64,000 nt of DNA from Pontibacter pudoricolor (GCF_010092985.1 NZ_CP048106.1:2170001-2234000), one strand, 5' to 3'. Counted from the stretch's first letter, positions 46,373 to 56,224 are shown. Translations and numbers: made by a program. Notes: generated by a model not told the origin, from the letters alone.

Positions 46373-46719
46373 TAGCTTTATTTAAACCACACTACAATCC
46401 CTACCAATTGGGGATGTTTAAAGCTAGTAAAAAGTGTGTAAACCTATGGTTATCAGCTAAAATAAGTAAAAAATCACTAGGAAATGTGGTCGAAAAAGCG
46501 TTCTTTTGCAAGGCCTTTAGGGCTTAAAAAGTGGACCCAGCCCTGTCTATGCTTTTTTTAGGGATCCTTGCTGAATATGCTTCTAAGCTCCTTCTAAATT
46601 ATCATACCAGCTACATGTGTAATCTTAATTAGAAGATACAGATATAGCCTTAAGCTACATCCTGAATTAGCTCTCATTAAACCACATAACAATAGATGAG
46701 ATCCAAGTAGATCAACGTT
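46373..46719. other. Gene-free island spacer
   Basis: Nothing coding. It carries TTTAAACCACA (46381-46391) and TTAAACCACA (46677-46686) near either end, a motif that recurs in other island spacers. Confidence 0.4.
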
Positions 46720-47997
46720 TCAAGATAGGTTATAAATTATTGGTAGCTCTGCTATCCTGGTAGTGTAACAAGGTGACTTGTAATCAGATTTCAATATCCA
46801 GCTCTTACTGACACCTTGTGCAGCCACCTGTACCTTGTTCCTTCCAAATCTATCAGTCAACCCATCTATCACCTGCATCAGGTTACTATGCTTCTCTCTG
46901 TCTACTGTATCAAGTAGATCAAACTGTATCTGATGTTCAGGTACAATCTCAGTTACGATCACCCCACTCTTCTTATACCAGTAGTGTGGTTTAAAAATCG
47001 CTTTAAGCGCCATTGTAGCATAGTGTATCAGTTCTATGTCTGAATTAGTGGCTACTGGCATGCAAATGGTCTTGCTGTTGTAGTATTGTCTATCGTTCTC
47101 AGAGAAGGGGTTGGTCTGTACAAACACAGTTACAAGTTTAGCGCAGCTCTTCTGGTTTCTAAGCTTTCTGGCACACTTAGCTGCATAGCTGGCTGTGGCT
47201 TCCAGTACATCATTAAATGTTGTAAGCTTCTTGCCAAAGCTTCTGGAGGTACAGATGCCTTTCTTGGGAGGTGCTACCTCATCAAGCTCCAAGCATGACT
47301 CACCACGCAGCTCTTTATGCAGCCTCACACCTACCACTGTCATGTGCTTTCTAATCCAGTTCTCTGAAGCATTCGTAAAATCCAGTGCAGTATTGATGTG
47401 GTGGTTTTTAAGGAACTTCGCATACTGCCTGCCTACGCCCCATACATCTTCGATCTTCGTTACCTCTAGCGCTTTCTGAATGTGATAGGGCTCTGTCAAG
47501 ACCAACACACCATTCGCTTTAGCAGACTTCTTAGCCAGTTTGTTCGCTACCTTTGCCAGCGCTTTGGTAGGTGCTACGCCAAGGCTTACTGGGATACCAG
47601 TACAGCGCCAGACCTTTCTTTTGATCTCTCTTGCATAGCTTTTGAGATCAAGGTCGTAGAAGTTACCCAGATCCAGAAAACACTCGTCAATAGAATATAC
47701 TTCTACGTTTGGAGTGAATAGCGATAGTGTCTCCATAACTCGATCAGACATGTCTCCATACAGCACATAGTTGGATGAGAAGGCATATAGCTGGTTGTGC
47801 TCCACCAAGTTTCTGATCTTGAAGAAGGGCTCACCCATCTGGATGCCTAATGCCTTTGCCTCGTTACTTCTGGCGATAACGCAGCCATCGTTGTTGCTTA
47901 GCACTACTACTGGCTTTCCATTCAATGATGGATTAAATACACGCTCGCAAGAGGCATAAAAGTTATTGCAATCGCACAGGCCAAATAAAGTGGTCAT
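46720..47997 (-). CDS. umuC: Y-family DNA polymerase (UmuC subunit of Pol V)
   Basis: A 425-residue UmuC. LFGLCDCNNFYASCERVFNP contains the first catalytic Asp and the steric-gate region; VYSIDECFLDL holds the catalytic D-E pair; GVAPTKALAKVANKLAKK and the little-finger domain (GICTSRSFGKKLT) follow. It copies past DNA lesions and is error-prone. Its start overlaps the umuD stop by four bases. Being on a mobile island it may raise mutagenesis in recipients. Confidence 0.96.
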   Translation of the reverse strand: MTTLFGLCDCNNFYASCERVFNPSLNGKPVVVLSNNDGCVIARSNEAKALGIQMGEPFFKIRNLVEHNQLYAFSSNYVLYGDMSDRVMETLSLFTPNVEVYSIDECFLDLGNFYDLDLKSYAREIKRKVWRCTGIPVSLGVAPTKALAKVANKLAKKSAKANGVLVLTEPYHIQKALEVTKIEDVWGVGRQYAKFLKNHHINTALDFTNASENWIRKHMTVVGVRLHKELRGESCLELDEVAPPKKGICTSRSFGKKLTTFNDVLEATASYAAKCARKLRNQKSCAKLVTVFVQTNPFSENDRQYYNSKTICMPVATNSDIELIHYATMALKAIFKPHYWYKKSGVIVTEIVPEHQIQFDLLDTVDREKHSNLMQVIDGLTDRFGRNKVQVAAQGVSKSWILKSDYKSPCYTTRIAELPIIYNLS

Positions 47998-48458
47998 AGC
48001 TTTACTGGTTTATGGATGATCCAGATAACAACTCCCCAGACACGCATGTCCATGTCTTCAGTAATTTCGATAGGTTTGTAAGCTGGGTTGGCTGGATAGA
48101 GGTATAGTTTATTATTGATCTTTCTGAAGGTCTTTACAGTGAAGCTTCCATCCAAAAAGCAGACTACAGATTGCCCATCAACTGGGTCGAGGTCTTTATC
48201 AATAACGAGTAGATCCCCTTCATTTATGTTTGCATCTTTCATCGAGTCGCCTCTGACACGCATCATAAAGGTAGATTTAGGGCTTTGAACTAAATACTTA
48301 CCCAGATCAATTTTATCTTCTAGGTAATCGTCAGCAGGTGAAGGAAACCCAGCAGAAATGTAGGAGGCAAACAAAGGTAGAGTTATGGCTTCTACAACTT
48401 CGAAATCTAATACTTCTAAAGCATGTGAAGCAATAGGTATGACTTTGGCATTGCTCAT
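47994..48458 (-). CDS. umuD: UmuD-type S24 autoprotease
   Basis: A 154-residue UmuD. The self-cleavage site Ala36-Gly37 (YISAGFPSP), catalytic Ser72 (RGDSMKD) and Lys109 (FTVKTF) are all present. RecA filaments trigger cleavage to UmuD', which joins UmuC in Pol V. It is shorter at the N-terminus than LexA and lacks a DNA-binding domain. Confidence 0.95.
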   Translation of the reverse strand: MSNAKVIPIASHALEVLDFEVVEAITLPLFASYISAGFPSPADDYLEDKIDLGKYLVQSPKSTFMMRVRGDSMKDANINEGDLLVIDKDLDPVDGQSVVCFLDGSFTVKTFRKINNKLYLYPANPAYKPIEITEDMDMRVWGVVIWIIHKPVKL

Positions 48459-48522
48459 AACAGCAGTTATTATAAAATTAAACTAAATTGATTAGCAATT
48501 ACGTGCAAAAGATTAGAAAGTG

Positions 48523-48535
48523 CTAATATTATTAG
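48523..48535. promoter_or_regulatory. Possible SOS operator upstream of umuDC
   Basis: CTAATA-T-TATTAG, a 13-base dyad, lies 65 bases before the umuD start and between it and the divergent gene at 48563. It could be a LexA-like site; no LexA consensus for this phylum was available to compare. Confidence 0.35.
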
Positions 48536-48562
48536 TTTAATTTTGTTCAATTGCCATTATAG

Positions 48563-49396
48563 TTGCTTTCTTGCTCACGACTATTTGTTACATTCGCATC
48601 TTTAAATGGACATATTATATCTAAACTGCATAGACCATTGGAAACAACTTCAGACTTCTGGCAGAACGCCTTTACTCAAATCAGTACACTTTTAAGCACC
48701 ATCGTAGGAGCTTGTCTAGTGTGGTTCTTTGCAAGAAGATCTGAGAAAGATAAGATAATCCATGAAGATAAGAAGCAGCTTAAAAAGGTATTGTTTTATC
48801 TACTTGAGATTCGTATCAGACTGATAGAATCTCAACGATATGATGAATTTGTTAACTTCTATGTAGAGTGGGTAAGAGAGAGACTTCCCATTGACGCTGA
48901 AATAATGCCAAAGGAAGCTTGGGAGTCATTAGCTAAACCTTTTGAAGCTATAAAAGAAAGAGTTATAGGGATTAAGTTTAATGACGAAAGCGATAAACTA
49001 CTAAGCCAGCAATTCAACCAGACAGTTCACAGTCTAGCTGAAGTTGATCCCTTGCTAGCATATAGACTAAGTGATAAGCAGAATCTCAAAGGATATATTG
49101 AAAGCTTGTCTAAGGGCGAGATATTCACAGATACAGCATACTCAGAGTTGGAAGACGATTACAATGAAGTGGAGAAATCGAAAGCCCTAAAGCATATTGA
49201 GACGAAGTTTATGAAGGAGGCTACTGGCGAGATTGATTCTATAATTATTGATGTAGCTAAGTCTGTAGATTTCAAAACTTTACAGCAGGTACAGGATAAA
49301 CTGTCTCCAATAGATAGTAGTGCGAGGCGTTTAGAACTACATCAAACTTTCGAAAAGTACTTTGATGGGGTAGGTAACCACATTACAGAGAGTTGA
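48563..49396 (+). CDS. Membrane-anchored hypothetical protein
   Basis: A 277-residue frame; a TTG at 48638 (ETTSDFWQN...) is a likelier start, giving ~252 residues. One N-terminal transmembrane segment (ISTLLSTIVGACLVWFFARRSEKD) is followed by a helical, charged cytoplasmic part. No family recognised. It is divergent from umuD and overlaps the convergent SRAP gene by 14 bases at the stop, so the two transcripts are complementary at their ends. Confidence 0.7.
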   Translation: MLSCSRLFVTFASLNGHIISKLHRPLETTSDFWQNAFTQISTLLSTIVGACLVWFFARRSEKDKIIHEDKKQLKKVLFYLLEIRIRLIESQRYDEFVNFYVEWVRERLPIDAEIMPKEAWESLAKPFEAIKERVIGIKFNDESDKLLSQQFNQTVHSLAEVDPLLAYRLSDKQNLKGYIESLSKGEIFTDTAYSELEDDYNEVEKSKALKHIETKFMKEATGEIDSIIIDVAKSVDFKTLQQVQDKLSPIDSSARRLELHQTFEKYFDGVGNHITES

Positions 49397-50042
49397 GTAC
49401 TTCTGGTACGTTGTTTAAAGGTGAGTTGATCAATGGAGATATAGGGTATGCTTTCATAGTATCAGTCTTATAGGGCTTTAACAGCGTAAGTAAATCCTCT
49501 TGTGTTTCATGGCTATCAAGCCACAGCTCTTCAGCCTCTGGTGATAATATGACTGGCATACGATCATGGATAGGCTTCACCAACTCGTTAGCTTCTGTTG
49601 TAATGATGGTATAGGTGTGCAGTACTTCTCCTGTGCTTTTATCCAGCCACTCATCCCACAAACCAGCAAACGAGAACAATTCCTCGTTCTTCAGCAATAT
49701 CCTGTAAGGCATCTTACCCTGTTCAGTGACCTGCCACTCGTAAAACCCATCAGCTGGCACCAGGCAGCGCTTTGATTTGAGCAGGTTCCTGAAGGATGGC
49801 TTCTCTGCCAGCGTTTCTGCCCTGGCATTGATAGAACGCTTCACAGTCTTTGCATCCTTTGCCCAGAAGGGCTGCAGGCCCCAGGAGAAGTACTGCACTT
49901 CATCTGGATGGTCATTAGTAACCACAGGTAGGCTTTGAGATGGCGCAGCGTTATAATTCGCTTCCTGTATGTGGTTTTCGAGAAGTTTGGAAACACGCGA
50001 TTTACCCTTTGCCTTAGGAATAACTGAATATCTACCACACAT
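49383..50042 (-). CDS. SRAP-domain protein (YedK/HMCES-like)
   Basis: A 219-residue SRAP protein. Cys2 (MCGRY), which forms the thiazolidine crosslink with abasic sites, is kept; Asn in NYNAAPSQ, Glu in DGFYEW, and His in HDRMPVIL complete the active site. It protects single-stranded DNA abasic sites during replication. Its nearness to umuDC suggests a DNA-damage cassette in the island. Confidence 0.95.
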   Translation of the reverse strand: MCGRYSVIPKAKGKSRVSKLLENHIQEANYNAAPSQSLPVVTNDHPDEVQYFSWGLQPFWAKDAKTVKRSINARAETLAEKPSFRNLLKSKRCLVPADGFYEWQVTEQGKMPYRILLKNEELFSFAGLWDEWLDKSTGEVLHTYTIITTEANELVKPIHDRMPVILSPEAEELWLDSHETQEDLLTLLKPYKTDTMKAYPISPLINSPLNNVPEVLNSL

Positions 50043-50167
50043 GGTGCTGAACTGGTTGTTACAATCCTTCTACGAGCTTAAAAGCACAATGAGTCATAAA
50101 TATGCGAAGCATAAACAAGATCAACTCTGCTACGTCTATAGACTGATATAATCTTAATCAGCATATC

Positions 50168-51019
50168 ATGACAAAAAGAAATCTCCTCTACCAAGTATTC
50201 ATAGTCCTGTTCCTGCTAAGTTGTAAGGAAACAGAAGTAGCGCCACAGCAGTCAGCAGCTCTTGATGGGGAGCATCTGCTACTAGGCAATCCAAGTAGTG
50301 CGACGAGTGATGAAGATAACTTCAATAATTATCTGATAGAAAGACCACAATATGCACTGTCTTATAGTCGCGACAGGGGGACACCTAACTGGGTGAGCTG
50401 GTATGTGAGCAAGGGCTGGCTGGGTACTGCTGACAGACAGGATGACTTCAGAGCTGACCAGAGTCTTCCTGCAGATTGGTATAAAGTGACTGCTTCAAGT
50501 TATACAGGTAGTGGTTTTGACAGAGGCCATAACACACCATCTGCAGACAGGACCAGGACTATAGAAGATAACTCTGCGACCTTCCTAATGACCAACATGA
50601 TCCCACAGGCCCCTAATCACAATCGTCAGACTTGGGCCAATCTGGAAGATTACACACGTGATTTGGTAGATGATGGAATGGAAGTGTATGTGATGATGGG
50701 AAGCTATGGTAGTGGTGGTACTGGCAGCAATGGCTTGGCCCACACCATAGATCAGGGAAGGGTGGCAGTTCCTAATCGTATCTGGAAAGTATTGGTTATA
50801 CTTCCTGATGGAGATAATGATCTGAGCAGGATAAGCTCCAACACAAGGGTGATAGCCATAGACACACCTAACAATAACAGCATCAGTTCTGACTGGGGAG
50901 CTTATCGTACTACAGTAGATGCGATAGAGACTGCCACTGGCTATGATCTTCTATCCAGTTTAGCTACAGAACTGCAAGAGACGTTGGAGAGACAGACTGA
51001 CAGGGGGCCAACTAGGTAA
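50168..51019 (+). CDS. DNA/RNA non-specific endonuclease (NUC1 family), lipoprotein
   Basis: A 283-residue enzyme with lipoprotein signal (FIVLFLLSC). The catalytic motif FDRGHNTPSADRT contains the DRGH core with its general-base His; the Mg-binding Asn is in TNMIPQAPNHNRQTW. Secreted and membrane-tethered, it would degrade extracellular or incoming DNA, for nutrition or defence. It follows the SRAP gene divergently. Confidence 0.93.
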   Translation: MTKRNLLYQVFIVLFLLSCKETEVAPQQSAALDGEHLLLGNPSSATSDEDNFNNYLIERPQYALSYSRDRGTPNWVSWYVSKGWLGTADRQDDFRADQSLPADWYKVTASSYTGSGFDRGHNTPSADRTRTIEDNSATFLMTNMIPQAPNHNRQTWANLEDYTRDLVDDGMEVYVMMGSYGSGGTGSNGLAHTIDQGRVAVPNRIWKVLVILPDGDNDLSRISSNTRVIAIDTPNNNSISSDWGAYRTTVDAIETATGYDLLSSLATELQETLERQTDRGPTR

Positions 51020-51256
51020 TTATTATTTATAATGTTGGTGTTGCCTTATGAGAAAGCTAAAGTATTACTCTAAGGTCCTTTTAAGAAGCTTAACAACATG
51101 TAAAGCCCCTTGCTTTAAGTAGTGATGAAAATCTACTCTAAGGGATAGGAGTATGGTAAATAGCTGACATTATTTGAGAATATAAAATGTGTTGATGTTG
51201 GAATATATTTAATTCCATATATTGTAATCTGAAAACAATCTTACTTCTTATAATCA

Positions 51257-52447
51257 ATGAGTACACCCTTTTCTGCTGGCCCACAGGGTTTAGGTTATTA
51301 TTATCAAGCAAGACATGCTCTTTATGCAATAATACAAGATGAAAGGGAAGAAGTATCTATCATTATTGAGGGTCTTGATGATGTTGTTACTCAGCATTCA
51401 GGTGGTATGACTTTAGATCAGTTAAAGCATCATATCAATAGGACAGCAACATTAACCCTAAGCAGTCCTGATATTTGGAAGACTATTAGAGTGTGGAGCA
51501 ATGGTTTAAGCGAAAATAGATGGAATCCATCTACAGTAGTTCTGCATTTAATTACTACTGCTTTTATTCCTACAAACTCTGAAGTTGCCTACCTTAGTAA
51601 TGGTCATCAAAGGGATATCAAAAAGGCCCATGTTGCGCTGTTAGGGGTTGCAAACAATTCTAGTAATCAAGCTCTCGTGAGTTCATTTGATGCTTTCAAA
51701 GCGTTGAGTAAAGTACAACAACTGAGCCTTTTAGAGGCAATGTTTATATTTGATCAGTCCCCTACTATCGCAGAGCTTCCACTACTTATTAAAAAGAAAA
51801 TTAGATGGGGAATACGTTCAGAACATTTAGATTCTGTATATGAGAGACTGGAAGGTTGGTGGTTTGATAAAGTAGTAGATCGTCTATTAGGGAACAATGG
51901 GAGTGAGATTACTCAATTAGATGTAATCGATAAAGTTCATGCAATCAATGAACAGTTCAAGATAAACAGTCTGCCAATTGATTACGAGAATTCAGAACCA
52001 GACGAAGAATATATCTTAGCCCAAGATGAGCGTTTATTTGTTCATCAACTTAATCTTTTAAAGGTTAATACTCAAAGAATTAGGCAATGTATATCTGATT
52101 ATTATAAAGCTTTTGAGCAGCGTGCTCGTTGGGTGAGAGAAGACCTATTAATAGATAATGAGCTAGAAGAATATGAAATAAGACTAGTTAGGGAATGGAA
52201 AAGGTATGTTGCAATACTTGAGGATGAACTCAGCCCAGTTAGTGATGAGGATATGATTGCCTTTGGGAAAAAGATGCTATTAAACTTTGAGACAGTAGAT
52301 ATACCTATACGCAAGGAGATGCCATTAGGTCATGAGTATGTAATGAGAGGTAGTTATCAAATCCTTGCTGACCTTAAACCTCCACGCATTTATTGGCATC
52401 CCAAGTGTTTAGAAAAGCTCGATGATCTTATAGCTCAGTTAAAATGA
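51257..52447 (+). CDS. ABC-3C effector with DUF4297-like nuclease N-terminus (predicted)
   Basis: A 396-residue protein. Its N-terminus (PQGLGYYYQARHALYAII, then E38 in SIIIEGLDDVV and Q55-x-K57 in LDQLKHH) resembles the Cap4/DUF4297 restriction-endonuclease-like fold, in which E, D and Q-x-K form a metal site. The remainder is helical (about 130-396) and unrecognised. Its stop overlaps the next start (ATGA), and a DUF3732 ATPase follows; this is the canonical order of an ABC-three-component conflict system. I infer a nuclease effector restrained by the ATPase; not proven. Confidence 0.78.
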   Translation: MSTPFSAGPQGLGYYYQARHALYAIIQDEREEVSIIIEGLDDVVTQHSGGMTLDQLKHHINRTATLTLSSPDIWKTIRVWSNGLSENRWNPSTVVLHLITTAFIPTNSEVAYLSNGHQRDIKKAHVALLGVANNSSNQALVSSFDAFKALSKVQQLSLLEAMFIFDQSPTIAELPLLIKKKIRWGIRSEHLDSVYERLEGWWFDKVVDRLLGNNGSEITQLDVIDKVHAINEQFKINSLPIDYENSEPDEEYILAQDERLFVHQLNLLKVNTQRIRQCISDYYKAFEQRARWVREDLLIDNELEEYEIRLVREWKRYVAILEDELSPVSDEDMIAFGKKMLLNFETVDIPIRKEMPLGHEYVMRGSYQILADLKPPRIYWHPKCLEKLDDLIAQLK

Positions 52448-52935
52448 TACAATGGAAGGAGCGCCCTGTTGAGGTTGCTAATTTATTAAATCCTGCTTTT
52501 TGTGCATTATTGCTTAGGCAGGCTGCTTTAGGTTATCAAAAGCAGATAGAGCAAGGAATAGATTTGCCCTTACTTTTTCTTGTACTACCTCTAGTTCTAC
52601 ATAAGACTACACGAGAATCACTTCCTAAAACCTCAGTTACAAGACTACATGTTTGGGTTCAGCAGCATCAAGAGGTACGAGTAGGATTGACACAAAGAAC
52701 TAATGCATTGCAGCCTTATACGCGTGAATCTATTATCTATGCAATGCAACGAAATGCTTTATCCATTACGACTGAAGGAGGTATTATCGCCCCTAAGATG
52801 AAGAAGAGTAATGTTGATAGCCTTGTTGATACTGAAGCATCTCAGTGTCTTGATAAAGCTTTATTCTTAGGACGATGGTTCGCTTCTGCAGGTAGCACCG
52901 TGTCAGTTATGAGTATGTTTGGCCTTCGTATATAA
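52444..52935 (+). CDS. ABC-3C middle component
   Basis: A 163-residue protein (RPVEVANLLNPAFCALLLRQAALGYQ, LPLLFLVLPLVLHKTTRESLPKT, RLHVWVQQHQEV, RESIIYAMQRNALSI) matching the layout of the small middle components of ABC-3C systems: an N-terminal helical stretch and a winged-helix-like C-terminus. Position between effector and ATPase, with a 4-bp overlap upstream and 7 bases to the likely ATPase start, is diagnostic. It probably bridges the other two. Confidence 0.8.
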   Translation: MIQWKERPVEVANLLNPAFCALLLRQAALGYQKQIEQGIDLPLLFLVLPLVLHKTTRESLPKTSVTRLHVWVQQHQEVRVGLTQRTNALQPYTRESIIYAMQRNALSITTEGGIIAPKMKKSNVDSLVDTEASQCLDKALFLGRWFASAGSTVSVMSMFGLRI

Positions 52936-52942
52936 TTCTGTT

Positions 52943-54898
52943 ATGAGTTTTCAAATCAAAACAATAGCCCTTTATAATGCTGCTGGCGATATAAGGACCT
53001 TAGACTTTAAGATAGGTGGTGTAAACATTATCACTGGTAAGTCTAGAACAGGTAAGTCATCAATTATAGAAATATTAGATTACTGTTTAGGTCGTTCTAC
53101 ATTTAATGTATTCGAAGGTGTCAATCGAGGGATAGTAACTTGGTACGCTGTAATTCTTCAAATTGGAGATATGCAGGCTCTAATAGCTAAACCTGCACCA
53201 GAAGGACTTGCTACTTCTCAAAGTAAGGTGTACTGGGAAACTGGATCAAATGTAAATCTGCCTGAACTAAAGAACCTTGAACCAAACTCGAATGATGACG
53301 CAGTTGTTGCTAATTTATCAGGCTTATTAGGGCTAGGTTTAAACAAAACTGTGATAGCTGAAGGGCGAACTACAACTCCTTTTGAAGCTACCCTTAAGCA
53401 TACGAAGTTCTATCTTTTTCAAGAGCAGAACTTAATAGCAAATAAACGCCAGCTATTCTGGAGACAGGCAGATCCTTTTATGTCTCAGTCTATTAAGGAC
53501 ACGCTTCCATACTTTTTAGGAGCAATCCAAGAGGATCGATTACTTCTCGAACATGAGTTAAAGGAACTATCACGTTCTTTACGCCAATTACAACAAAAGC
53601 AAAGAGAAGCACTAGCGGTAGTTAGTGAAAAAACTCAAGGAGCACGTACACTTATTGCAGAGGCACAAGCTGCTGGCATCATTGATCCAGACACAGAAGT
53701 CAATGATGAGAACATGATAGAATTATTAAGGGGCATTGCTTCTTGGTCACCTAATCAGTTTACAGGACCTGATAGAGGTCGTTTAGAAGAAGAGCAAAAA
53801 CAAATGCATAGCCTTCGAACTCAACTTAGGAAAAAAGCACAAGATATAGTTGAAGTTGAGAACTTTCAGAGAGAATCAAGCAACTTTAGTTATGAGGTAA
53901 AGGAACAGGTTGCACGTCTTGAAGTAGCTAATTTGTTCAATCACTCAAATTCGAATGAACAATATTGTCCTATATGTGAATCTAGTCTTGAGATACCAAC
54001 ACCTTCACTGGAACAACTCAACAACTCCTTAATTAAACTGCGGGCTAACCTTGAAAGTGTGCGTCATGAAAAACCTCGTGTTGATGAACACCTTATTAGA
54101 TTGAGAAATGACCTAGAAGAAATACGCAGAGAATATAGGGCATCAGAAGAAAGATTTATAGCTCTAAATAAGGAGCAAGATACTTCACAACAATTTAGAG
54201 ATGCCCAACTGATCGCAGCAAGGGTTGCTGGTCGCGCCAGTCTGTATATAGAAAGTATTAATACATTAGTAACAGATCAAGGTAAATCCTTGAATGATAA
54301 AATAGAGGCTCGAAAGCTTAAGATTAACCAAATATTAAAGGGGTTAGAGCTTGAAGAAATAGAGGATGTCATTACTTCTATATTAAGTATAGTTAGTTCC
54401 CAAATGACGAAATGGGCTGATCATCTTAATTTGGAGCATAAAGGTTTCCCTTATAGGCTTGATATTAAGAAGCTTACTGTAGTTGCAGATACTCCTGACC
54501 GTCCAATTGTAATGGAACGAATGGGTAGTGGTGAAAACCATCTTGGATGTCATCTAATTGCTTTACTATCTCTACATAAGTACTTTATTTCAAAAAAACG
54601 CCCTGTTCCTAGTTTTATAGTACTTGATCAGCCAACACAAGTTTACTTCCCATCAAGTGTAACTTATAAGGCTCTAGATGGAACCAATAAGGACTTAGGA
54701 ACGCAAGGGGCTGATGAGCTTGCTGTTCGACGTATGTTTGAACTATTGTTTGATGTATGCGATGACCTTTTTCCTAACTTCCAAATAATTGTAACTGAGC
54801 ATGCGAATTTGGATGATGAGAGGTTTCAAGAGGCGCTTGTTGAAGATCCTTGGACAGATGGTAAAGCATTAATTCCAGAGAGTTGGCTAACAAGCTAA
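52943..54898 (+). CDS. DUF3732 SMC/Rad50-like ATPase of the ABC-3C system
   Basis: Started at 52943 (the frame opens 24 bases earlier) it has 651 residues. Walker A TGKSRTGKSS (31-40); coiled coil (about 200-340 and 355-470) interrupted by a Rad50-like zinc hook C342-P-I-C345; ABC signature MGSGENHLGCHL (527-538); Walker B SFIVLDQP (557-564); H-loop His620 (VTEHA). DUF3732 proteins are the ATPases of ABC-3C conflict systems. It should sense DNA or a phage signal and release the effector (inference). Confidence 0.9.
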   Translation: MSFQIKTIALYNAAGDIRTLDFKIGGVNIITGKSRTGKSSIIEILDYCLGRSTFNVFEGVNRGIVTWYAVILQIGDMQALIAKPAPEGLATSQSKVYWETGSNVNLPELKNLEPNSNDDAVVANLSGLLGLGLNKTVIAEGRTTTPFEATLKHTKFYLFQEQNLIANKRQLFWRQADPFMSQSIKDTLPYFLGAIQEDRLLLEHELKELSRSLRQLQQKQREALAVVSEKTQGARTLIAEAQAAGIIDPDTEVNDENMIELLRGIASWSPNQFTGPDRGRLEEEQKQMHSLRTQLRKKAQDIVEVENFQRESSNFSYEVKEQVARLEVANLFNHSNSNEQYCPICESSLEIPTPSLEQLNNSLIKLRANLESVRHEKPRVDEHLIRLRNDLEEIRREYRASEERFIALNKEQDTSQQFRDAQLIAARVAGRASLYIESINTLVTDQGKSLNDKIEARKLKINQILKGLELEEIEDVITSILSIVSSQMTKWADHLNLEHKGFPYRLDIKKLTVVADTPDRPIVMERMGSGENHLGCHLIALLSLHKYFISKKRPVPSFIVLDQPTQVYFPSSVTYKALDGTNKDLGTQGADELAVRRMFELLFDVCDDLFPNFQIIVTEHANLDDERFQEALVEDPWTDGKALIPESWLTS

Positions 54899-55039
54899 TT
54901 TACTCATAGGTTAGATTCATTAGGTAATAGTAACTATAAGTAGGGAATAGCACGTAAATGGCACTATTCCCTCTTAATCTTACTTCAGTTATTTAGATTA
55001 GCTAAGTTTTGTCAGTGGTTTTATAACAAAGGAAAACCA

Positions 55040-55073
55040 TCTCATAGAACAACGACAAAGAAATTAAGCATAA
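55040..55073. repeat. Direct repeat, left copy (DUF3871 gene flank)
   Basis: A 34-base segment just past the DUF3871 stop that matches 56225-56258 at 30 of 34 positions. Similarity continues a further ~35 bases to the left (CAGTGGTTTT vs CAGTAGTTTT). Confidence 0.7.
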
Positions 55074-56078
55074 TCAGCTTATATACCAGCTGGAGGCATG
55101 GCCTTGTACTGCTCCTTGTATCTGGAATGCAAAGTCCAGAGCATTAGCAGAGCGATCAAGAAACTGATCAATGTATGTAGATTTGTTAGCCCCAGTCAGA
55201 AGGTTGTAAAGTCTCCACAGACTAATGTTCCCATCTTCCTGCTTGCAAAAGTTGGGGTCCTTGTAGTAGTCCCTGCAGACAGCAGTTAATTGGGAGTCTC
55301 CATACAATAATGGAGGAATCTGCTTCTTCTCTTCAGATGGAAGGTGCTGGTACATTCTGCAGCGCCCAAGCAGCTGTGCGAATTGCTGCTCTGTGATGGA
55401 GTGCTCAGTTAAAGTCTGCATCTGTTTAAGGTGCTGGTGTTGATCATAAAAGTTTAAAAGCCGATGAATACCTGATTGAAGTTGATCCACATGGCTCACT
55501 TTAAGATCAGCCAAATAACCATCTGTTCTCACACATAGGTTCGTGCATACAAGGTTATTAAAACCAATAAACACCTTGAAGTGCTCAGCAGCTCCCTTTT
55601 TGTTATAAAGGTTGTCCAAGTTGTAAGCCTTCACGCCCCCAATGGTTAAGGTAAGCTGGTTGCCATCTATTGTGTTCACGACAGATGGGATCTCCAAAAG
55701 AAACATCATGCGTTCATAGTATAAAGTCCTTTCCCAATCCAACAGTTGATTTGCAGACTTATCCTTAGCCTCTGGAATCCTGCCCTTGATGGGGTGACTA
55801 CACCTGATCTGAGGTGGTAGAATCTGCTCCCCTCTAAAGATAGTGGAGGCAGCTTCCTGAGTCGCCTGAATAAAGTCAGCCTGGCTGATTAGTGGCTCGT
55901 TGTCCTTTACATAAACTGGAATAATATGATCCTGATGCAACTCTGACAAAGCGATTGACAAAGTATTAGCCTCTATAAAAGAAGAAGAGACAGAAGTAGT
56001 TGCTTCTGTCTCGTTGTTGTTGCTAATTGTAAGCCTAGGCTCTGAATGGGGTGTAACCCTGATAAGTGAATGTCTCAT
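55074..56078 (-). CDS. DUF3871-family mobile-element protein
   Basis: A 334-residue protein of the DUF3871 type (CSHPIKGRIPEAKDKSANQLLDWERTLYYERMMFLLEIPS, IGGVKAYNLDNLYNKK, FIGFNNLVCTNLCV). The family is common on Bacteroidota plasmids and conjugative elements, with unknown function. It is flanked by 34-base direct repeats at the 3' ends of this gene and the next one upstream, suggesting an ancestral duplication. Confidence 0.88.
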   Translation of the reverse strand: MRHSLIRVTPHSEPRLTISNNNETEATTSVSSSFIEANTLSIALSELHQDHIIPVYVKDNEPLISQADFIQATQEAASTIFRGEQILPPQIRCSHPIKGRIPEAKDKSANQLLDWERTLYYERMMFLLEIPSVVNTIDGNQLTLTIGGVKAYNLDNLYNKKGAAEHFKVFIGFNNLVCTNLCVRTDGYLADLKVSHVDQLQSGIHRLLNFYDQHQHLKQMQTLTEHSITEQQFAQLLGRCRMYQHLPSEEKKQIPPLLYGDSQLTAVCRDYYKDPNFCKQEDGNISLWRLYNLLTGANKSTYIDQFLDRSANALDFAFQIQGAVQGHASSWYIS

Positions 56079-56224
56079 GTTAATTAAGTTTGTGGTTGAT
56101 TTACAATGATTGCGATGCTGCTAGGGGATAGAAGCCAAGCATGGCAACTACCCCTCCCATCTTGCTGCAGCGAATGGTCGTGGCTACGTTCTTTCAGTAG
56201 TTTTTTAGTTAGCAGGAGAAACTA

